Source: Cercis canadensis (taxonomy: Eukaryota; Streptophyta; Magnoliopsida; Fabales; Fabaceae). From it: a stretch of DNA of 64,000 nucleotides. The position numbers were made by a program, and so were the translations under genes. How positions within the stretch are numbered: the stretch's first letter is position 1; every line of letters starts with the position of its first letter. The stretch covers positions 110,939 through 174,938 of the forward strand of contig QAOA01000992.1 of the NCBI GenBank assembly GCA_003255065.1. Reading direction: 5' to 3'. Below are positions 57,492 through 64,000 of this stretch, piece by piece. Under the pieces are notes generated by a model. It was not told the DNA's origin, searched no databases, and saw only the letters and a list, made by a program, of their open reading frames with translations.

Positions 57492-58005
57492 CGGTTGCCT
57501 AGATTCTTTATTCCAAGATTAATTGAATCCTGATTGGTAATCAGTAGGAATTCTAAGTGTTACTGTTAAGGGTTCCAAGTAACACTTAACCAAGAATTAA
57601 ATCAGATTTAGATAATCTTTAGTGACCAACGACGGATTGGGGTTTGGTTGCCTGCTTAAGTTGATTACGTTTTCTCTACTTGACTAAATTATATTTACTG
57701 CTTTCTGAACTCTTATTATTTTGCATTCAACACAAAACCCCATATTATATTCACGTTGGAGTCTTAGTAGATTAACTATTTTAGTGAATCCTTGGGAGAT
57801 GATACTGGTTGCATCCTATACTACAATTTAGTTGCAATTAGTATTGTAATTTTGTACGATTTGACATCCGTCAGGAGGTCGGTCAGCTTTTTTAGGTTTG
57901 AGGGGGAGATGTTGGATCCCACCTGGATTGTCTGTCTTGAGCTACTTCCTACTTGAATCGGGATGAGCTCATCCCTAGGCACGGGACGAGTTTCTTGGTT
58001 TTCCT

Positions 58006-58545
58006 TTATGTTGTTGAGCTCGTCAATGGGAATCGAGGATATGGAAGGCAGTTAACTGATGCTTTTTGACCTTTGGGGTCTGGAGTAATTAATTGACAAA
58101 CTGATATTATAGCATGTTCTACCAGAAGCTGGTTTCCTCTTGCTTGCCTGACATTCCCCGAGGTAGTGGGAAATTTGAGTAATAGGTACTTTGTTGAGAC
58201 TATTGCATCAATTTGATTAAGGGATAATTGCCCCAGAATGGCATTGTAAGCAGAGGGGCAGTTGACGACTAGGAACCAGACGTCGGTGTTGGCCAAGTTT
58301 AGAAAGTCTTCTAAGGTTACTCTCAAGGTGATAGTGCCCTTGACTTCAACGTGGGTTCCAGAGAAGCCCACGAGTGTTCCCGGGTAGTGCTTAAGGTTAG
58401 AGGTAGGGATGTCGAGTTGGGTAAAGACATGGTAGAAAATGACATCAGCCGAGCTCCGTTGGTTCACCAGGACCTTGCAAACTTCGTAGTTGGCAATTAA
58501 GCAGGATATGACCATGAGATCGTCGTGTTCTGGGTCAATGGTCAC
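58006..58545 (-). pseudogene. Tat protease
   Basis: Order: DLMVISCLIANYEVCKVLV, then NQRSSADVIFYHVF where the retropepsin active site should read D-x-G-SSAD; then LVGFSGTHVEVKGTITLRV, FLVVNCPSAYNAILGQLSLN and LKFPTTSGNVRQARGNQ, a classic Tat protease pattern. The active-site Asp and Gly are replaced (N and R), so the enzyme is dead. The frame continues towards the RT and is interrupted at 57875 by a solo LTR. Confidence 0.85.
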
Positions 58546-58779
58546 ATAATCGACATCAGAGAAAGAGATAGTTGGCCGGGGCTTAGATCTCCTAGCGACA
58601 GTAGTGTGGAGGATTTATTTTTTGTGCTTCTGAGCTGCCCTTTCGTGCCTTTTTTCAGAGGATTTTGAAGATTCTCCTCTTGCGAAACCACCTGCAATAG
58701 TATGGATGGTCCCCGCGGCATTTTGCCTCGGGCCTTCTTGTTGATTCAGGGGGTTTCTGCCTGGAGCCCGGTCACCCTA

Positions 58780-60050
58780 CTAGTCCTAGCAAGGTGGTTG
58801 ATTCCTTTGCGAGGACTTATTCTTATGTCGGTATTCTCTGTTTAGCCGTTGGGCAGGTGCTAGGACCTCGGCTCGATACTTTTGCAGGTACTCTTTTATG
58901 GATGAGATTTTCAATAAGGTTTTACAGGTGTCTGCAATCATTGGTGTCGTGCCCCATTCCTCGATGGAAAGCACAATACTTGTCTTGCTCAGATCCTATG
59001 GTTTTTTTGGGAGGTGGGAGCTGGGCCAGCTTAGTATGGCATATCTCTTCTAACACCCAAGCTCGGCTTTGGTTCAGCGGTGTGTAGTTGTCAAAACGAG
59101 GTCGAGTTAGGGATCTTTCTCTTTTCCGCCTCTCATCTCCTCCTGAGGCTTTAATTATCTCGGGATGGTTTGTTTTTCTCCTCTTGTCCTAGCACTTCCT
59201 CTAGGTTGATGTTCTTGGCTACCCTGATCAAGAGGTCAAAGAGGCTTCTAGGTGGATCAAGGGTAAGGTGCTCATGCAAGCGTCTAGGTCAGAGGCCTGC
59301 TTGGATTACGTGCATGGCCACTGCTTTTGTCAAGTCCTAAACTTGGAAGGAGAGCTTGGTGTACTGGTTCATGTATTGTTTTAAGGGCTCGGACTCTCCT
59401 TACCTTAGAGTGACCAAGAGAATGGAATACTTTTGATAAGTCATGCTAGTGGAGAAACGAGCTTGGAGAAACTCGACTAGCTAATCAAAACTGGATATGT
59501 TGTTTGGCAGAAGGCCAAAAAACCATTGGAGAGCTGTCATGCGTAAGGTTGTAAGGAAAGTTTGGCACATAATTTCTTCAGTAGAGCTTGCCAGGAGCAT
59601 AACTGAGTTGTAGTTTTCTAGGTTTTCTCGCGGGTCAGTGGACCCATCATAGGATTCAAGATTGGGTTGCTTGAAATGGGTTGGCAGGGGAAAGTCCATG
59701 ATGTCCTATGTCAAAGGGTATTTGGCAGCTCATTTTTGTTTGTCTGAGCTTGAGGGTGATGGTTGGTTGAAAAAGGATGCCTACGGGAATGGTCCTTGAT
59801 TGTGGGTATGAAAAGAGAATTGACTTTCAGTGATTTCTTCTCCTGCTTGGCCTCTCTGGTGCTTGGTCAGGGATGGGGTTGTTTGGAGAGAAGGTCGAGG
59901 AGGAGGATTCTTGTGCTGGGCTCTACCTGGGAGCTCGTTGAGTTTCTGCCATCTTCTCAGCTCAGCAATCTCAGCTTTGTCTGTCACTCTTTCCTGCTTG
60001 AGGGCTTGGATTTCTTGGAGTAGGAAAAAGATAGTGGCACTTTGTGAGTC
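58780..60050 (-). pseudogene. Tat gag
   Basis: Motifs include LESYDGSTDPRENLENYNS, TLRMTALQWFFGLLPNNISS (59699-59481), and a zinc-finger-like CAFHRGMGHDTNDC (58983-58937). A coiled-coil-like stretch (EIQALKQERVTDKAEIAELR) lies at 60030-59950. Frameshifts and stops break it. Its 5' continuation is cut by the copia LTR at 60054. Confidence 0.75.
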
Positions 60051-60053
60051 TTA

Positions 60054-61049
60054 TGTTAGCTCCACAAGTCTCTAGTCCTGTTTTGATGATAACAAAATAT
60101 CTTGTTACTACTAACCTATGTTGTTTTCTCTAAGTTTTTATTTAGAACAAGTTTGAAAAGAAGCTTTAAAGAACTAGCTTTACTTGTTCTTAAGAACTAT
60201 TTCTTGCCTCTGGATAATAAGAGTTTTTGATTTTGCTTATATGGACAAGCTTATTGAGGACTTTAGTCGAAATTAGCCTTTTCTAGTCTCTCTAGGAATT
60301 TGTGTTAATTGAAATTGGAAATTTCCTTCTTGAAGTGACTGATGTAAAGTCCTTGTTTCAAGGGAAAGTTTATCTACTTTTTCTTACACAAAGTAAAGCT
60401 TTTTAGAACAAAATAACAAAAGTCTTCTTACATGATGGACTTTGTGTCAGCTAGTAGGTAGGCCACTATTTTAGAGAGAGAAGGAAGTCATTTTCAAGAG
60501 TTCTACAATTCTTTTTCTTCTCGGTTATTTCTTCATGTAGCAAGAACTTCATTGTATTATTTCTACTCTGTAAGAGAGTTTCTTCTTTGAGGCTGAACCA
60601 AAATACTTGGGTTTTGTATCTAGATTTCTATATGAGAAATCAATGAGAATGATCTCTAATGAGTTAGAGAGAGTGAGTTCATGGTTAGCTTGAAAAATAA
60701 AAACTACGGTTGTGAAGCTTGGAAAAATAAACTTGAAAAATAGTAGAACCCCAAATATGGGAGAAGTGGATGTAGGCATTTTAAGCCGAACCACTATAAA
60801 GACTCTTGCAGATCTTCTTTCTCTCAATCTTTAATTTTCTGGATTAATTTCTGCTCTATTATAAATGGTTGATTAAGTTATTTCTTTGTATTCAAATCTA
60901 GTATTTGTCAAAGAACAAGTTCTTAGACTTCAAGAACTAGTTCTTAAACAAATCTATTAGCTGAATTTATCTATATCATAATTGTTTTTACAAGCAATTT
61001 TTAATAATTTCTATTCACCCCCTTCTAGGAATAGACTCTGCAACTATCA
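60054..61049 (+). repeat. 5' LTR of the SIRE-like element
   Basis: From TGTTAGCTCCAC to CAACTATCA, about 1 kb. The near-start TGTTTTGATGATAACAAA stretch at 60079 is common in this lineage. TATAAATG at 60859 is a possible TATA box. The 3' LTR is not in the window. Confidence 0.7.
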
Positions 61050-61051
61050 AT

Positions 61052-61063
61052 TGGTATCAAAGC
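61052..61063 (+). other. primer-binding site, initiator tRNA-Met type
   Basis: TGGTATCAAAGC differs by one base from the plant copia consensus and follows the LTR by two bases. Confidence 0.85.
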
Positions 61064-61135
61064 TAGTGCTCATCTTATCTTTGCTGGTTTAACTAACCAA
61101 GAGCTAAAGATCCAAGTAAGTGTGTTACAGGTACC

Positions 61136-64000
61136 ATGAACAACCAAAATGAATCACACTCTTCTCACAAACCTCCATTCTTTAATGGAGAAAACTATCC
61201 TTACTGGAAGCAACGCATGGAGATGTATCTTGAGGCAATTGACTATGAAGTATGACAAATAGTCAGAAATGGTCTCATACCTCCTACTAAAGTGGTGGAA
61301 TGAGCTACTGTTCCAAAAGAAAAACATGAGTTTACCACTAAAGACAAGCTCAGATTCACTCTAAATTCCAAAGCTATGTACAACATTGTCTGTGGTGTAT
61401 CTGCAACAGAATACGAAAACATTACTTCTTGCAACACTGCAAAGGAAATGTGGGATAGACTTGCTGTCATTCACAAAGGGACAAGCCATGTAAAAGAAGC
61501 TAAGATAAACATCTATTCTTCTCAATATGAAATGTTTCACATGACTCAAGATGAATCTCTGGACTCCTTCTTTGCTCGGTTCTTGAGCATCATCAATAGT
61601 CTAAAAGGTCTTTGAAGAGTCTACACTCAAAAGGAACAAGTCAAGAAGATTCTGAGATGTTTCACTGATAAATAGGATTCCAAAGTAACTGTATTACTTC
61701 AATTTGCAGAATTTAATGATCTCACTGTAGATTCTCTAAGAGGCATTTTGGAATCACATCAGATGTTGATCATGCAAAAGAAGAACATTGCTGGTGAAAG
61801 AAAGAAAAATTTGGCTCTTGCTTCTACTATTCTAGAATCCAGCACTCAGAAAAAAAAAAAAAAAAACTAGCCTCAAGTGAAGATGATGTAGCATTGGTCA
61901 CAAGAAGAGTTCTTGATCTGATGAAGAAAAGGAAGGGGAAGAAGAAATTTCTACCAAAAGTACACAAAGACTTCACCAAGGGAGAAAGCAACAAAGAACC
62001 TATCATATCCTATAAGTGCAAAAAACTAGGTCACATTAAGCTTGAATGTTCAAACCTCAAGAAGAAGAAATTCTTTAAAAAAGGGAAAAAGAAAGCCATG
62101 ATGGCTACCTGGAGTGATGAGGACTCAACTTCAGATAGTGATGAATCAGAAAAGGAAAACATTGTCAATCTATGTCTTATGGTAACATGAGAAAGTTCTG
62201 GAGAAAAGCATGAGGTAATAGAACTAGATCTTAAACTACTTCCTACTTATGATGAACTGAGTCATGCTTTTGATGATTTATCTTTTGATTATGAGAAAAG
62301 ATTAGCAAAACTCATTGCTCTTAAGAAAATCTTAAAAAGTCAGATTAATGTGATAGATGACTTGAGAAAGATAATGTTGTTTTGGCTGATAGACTTAAAA
62401 CTTTTCAGCATCAAAATGACATTCTTGAAAAGGAAAAATGTTTTACTTCTTCTCTTTAAAATGAAAATGACAAGCTAAAAAGAAAAGTAAATGAATTGTC
62501 TAGAGACTTGGCTAAGTTTGTTCAAGGAAGAAATAATTTGAATTCCATCTTAGAAAAGCAAAAAGTAACTTGCTTTAGGTTATGTTCAATCCAGCACCTT
62601 AAAGGTTTCTAAAAACTCATTTGTCAAAGCTTCCTCTTCACATTCCTTCTCTAAAGGAACTTGCTTTTACTGTGGATGTATAGGACATTTTTCTAATAAC
62701 TGCTCTTATAAAAAACTTTGTTCTGCAAGAAAAATGGTATGGGTGCCTAAAGACACAATTGCTTCTAACATAAAAGGATCCAAAGAAGTTTGGGTACCTA
62801 AACCTTTGTGATCTTATTGCAAGTTTGCTATCAAGCCAAAAGTGTCTGGATAGTGGCTGTTCTAGGCACATGACTGGAGATCCTTCAAAGTTTGTCTCCT
62901 TTAACAAAGTGGATTTGGGAGATGTCTCGTTTGGTGACAATAGCAAAGGTAGAATTGTCGGTTAGGTAAAATAAAAATCTCTTCTAATCTTTTCATTGAC
63001 AATGTCTACTTGGTCAATGGTTTGATGTATAATTTGCTAAACATAAGTCACCTTTATGATAAGGGTCATAAAATCATTTTTAAAACCCCTTATTGCATCA
63101 TTCACAAGGAAAATTCTGATGATGTTTTGTTTATTGGTCAAAGAAGTTCTAATGTATATACTGTGTCTGGAGATTCTTTGAAATCTAAAAATGAAACATG
63201 TTTTTCTTCTCAAAGTAATAATTCTTGGTTGTGGCATAGAAGACTTGGACATGCAAATTTTAAACTTATTTCCCAGCTTTCTAAGAAAGAACTAGTTTCT
63301 GGTTTACCTAAACTAGTGTTTGAAAAAGACAAGATTTGTGCTGCTTGTCAGCAAGGTAAACAAATCAAATCCTCCTTCAGAGCTAAGAAATATTTGTCAT
63401 CTACTAGGCCACTCTAACTTCTTCATATGGATCTTTTTGGACCATCATCTACATCAAGCTTAAATGAAAAGAAATACGGTTTAGTTATTGTGGATGATTT
63501 TTCAAGGTTTACTTGGGTATTCTTTCTTGCTCATAAGGATAACACATTTGATGTTTTTAAAATTTTCAATAAAAGTGCAAAATGAAAAAGGGTTTTGCAA
63601 TCACCTCCATTAGGAGTGATTATCATGGAGAATTTGAGAACAAGTTGTTCAATTTTTTTTGTGAAAATCAAGGAATCCACCATAATTTTTCTTTTCCTAA
63701 AACCCCCCAACAAAATGAAGTGGTTGAAATGAAAAATAGAACTCTAGTTAAGATGGGCAGAACTATGTTGTGCAAAAATGATTTGCCAAAATATTTTTTG
63801 ACTAAAGCTGTAAACATAACATGTTATATTCTGAATAGATGCTTAATTAGGCCCATTTTGAAGAAAACTCCATATGAGCTTTAGAAAGGGAGAAAACTCA
63901 ATGTAAGCTACTTTCATGCTTTTGGCTGTAAATGCTTTGTGTTAAATAATGGAAAAGAACATTTGAGAAAATTTGATTCAAAATATGATGAAGCTATTTT
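61136..64000 (+). pseudogene. SIRE-like copia gag-pol, frameshifted
   Basis: Start at the ATG at 61136 (PPFFNGENYPYWKQRMEMYL). TGA stops at 61250 and 61304 and a TGA after SLKGL (61613) interrupt gag. A poly-A run (about 61849-61866) coincides with a frame change. Downstream are an Lys-rich region whose first knuckle lacks its first Cys (SYKCKKLGHIKLEC), a second intact knuckle CFYCGCIGHFSNNC (near 62660), a protease site CLDSGCSRHMTGD (near 62850), the integrase zinc region (HRRLGHANF, CAACQQGK), and core motifs HMDLFGP, IVDDFSRFTWVF, IRSDYHGEF and QNEVVEMKNRTL. Another frame change lies near 63580. RT would follow beyond the window. Confidence 0.85.

Larger units (their letters stand above)
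46087..57874 (+). mobile_element. second solo LTR of the Athila-2 family, split by a nested element
   Basis: The LTR parts are 46087-46969 and 57492-57874, together about 1.27 kb, from TGATAAGACAAT to GACATCCGTCA. Perfect 5 bp target duplications GGAGG lie at 46082-46086 and 57875-57879, and the Tat protease-RT frame (LTDL, then VSNADLF) is continuous across it. A complete element of the same family is inserted at 46970-57491. Confidence 0.9.
37354..60053 (-). mobile_element. Tat/Ogre-lineage Ty3/gypsy element, multiply interrupted
   Basis: On the minus strand the pieces read gag (60050-58780), protease (58545-58006), RT (46086-45433 then from 44125), RNase H and a second, archaeal-type RNase H (44125-43000), integrase (42880-41720), two tandem arrays (41706-41155), an ORF on the opposite strand (38269-41154) and a 3' LTR (37738-37354). 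Solo LTRs interrupt pol at 45433/44125 and 57875/46086; on both occasions the reading continues exactly across the insertion. A copia LTR at 60054 cuts off the 5' end. Total Tat sequence left is roughly 9 kb plus a 1.46 kb duplicated part. Confidence 0.8.
60054..64000 (+). mobile_element. SIRE/Maximus-like Ty1/copia element, 3' part outside window
   Basis: A 5' LTR, an initiator-Met-type primer-binding site and a decaying gag-pol lie on the plus strand. It inserted into the Tat gag region (Tat frame is readable to about 60050). Gag and integrase style (Lys-rich knuckle linker, WSDEDSTSDSDESE tract) point to the SIRE/Maximus lineage with moderate certainty. Confidence 0.8.

Noticed and set aside
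1-64000. Bacterial-type features (operons, ribosome-binding sites, defence systems)
   Set aside because: All coding content is plant transposable elements, with eukaryotic splice and TATA signals.

Overview
This window is repeat-dense intergenic DNA from a flowering plant, most likely a eudicot; the genus cannot be told from the sequence. Evidence: Ty3/gypsy elements of the Athila and Tat/Ogre lineages primed by tRNA-Asp-type sites, Ty1/copia elements primed by initiator-Met-type sites, a Mutator-like transposase, a Helitron carrying a piece of a plant FAR1/FRS gene, and a fragment of a plant-type DEAH-box splicing helicase. I found no intact host gene, tRNA or rRNA. Single Ns (494, 2099, 3071, 25595, 32638, 35559, 38812) and a 250-N gap (20063-20312) mark a draft assembly. 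Four of the joins are flanked by duplicated sequence and probably represent unmerged contigs.

Layout. 1-6178: retroelement debris, including a truncated Athila-type LTR, a Tat-like LTR, and two copies of a segment holding a dead DEAH-helicase fragment. 6179-10107: a copia element cut off inside its RT by an Athila element (Athila-1, from 10108). Athila-1 has a 1.57 kb 5' LTR, gag-protease, RT-RNaseH-integrase, and a downstream env-position ORF reached through a long leader intron; the ORF region appears twice around the gap. 24.7-26.9 kb: the env-position ORF and leader of another Athila-like element on the minus strand. 27.1-31.9 kb: a Mutator-like element (minus). 32142-37047: a non-autonomous Helitron. 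37.35-60.05 kb: one old Tat/Ogre element on the minus strand (3' LTR on the left, gag on the right) with an ORF on the opposite strand in its 3' region and two satellite-like arrays after pol. Its pol is broken by two solo LTRs, at 44126-45432 and at 46087-57874. The second solo LTR is itself split by a complete Athila-type element (Athila-2, 46970-57491). A SIRE-like copia (60054 onward) entered the Tat gag region and runs off the window.

Most interesting: Athila-1 carries arrays of the palindrome ACACGGCCGTGT in two places, in the LTR U3 about 50 bp upstream of its TATA box and again after pol, about 23 bp upstream of a TATA-like box that precedes a pyrimidine-rich leader, a GT-AG intron and the start codon of the env-position ORF. 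The minus-strand element at 24.7-26.9 kb repeats this layout with an unrelated palindromic word (AGCGCTGGGCGCT) in an 86 bp near-perfect hairpin. This suggests a recurrent, fast-diverging promoter module that drives a separate, spliced transcript for the env-position gene. That is inference and needs transcript data.
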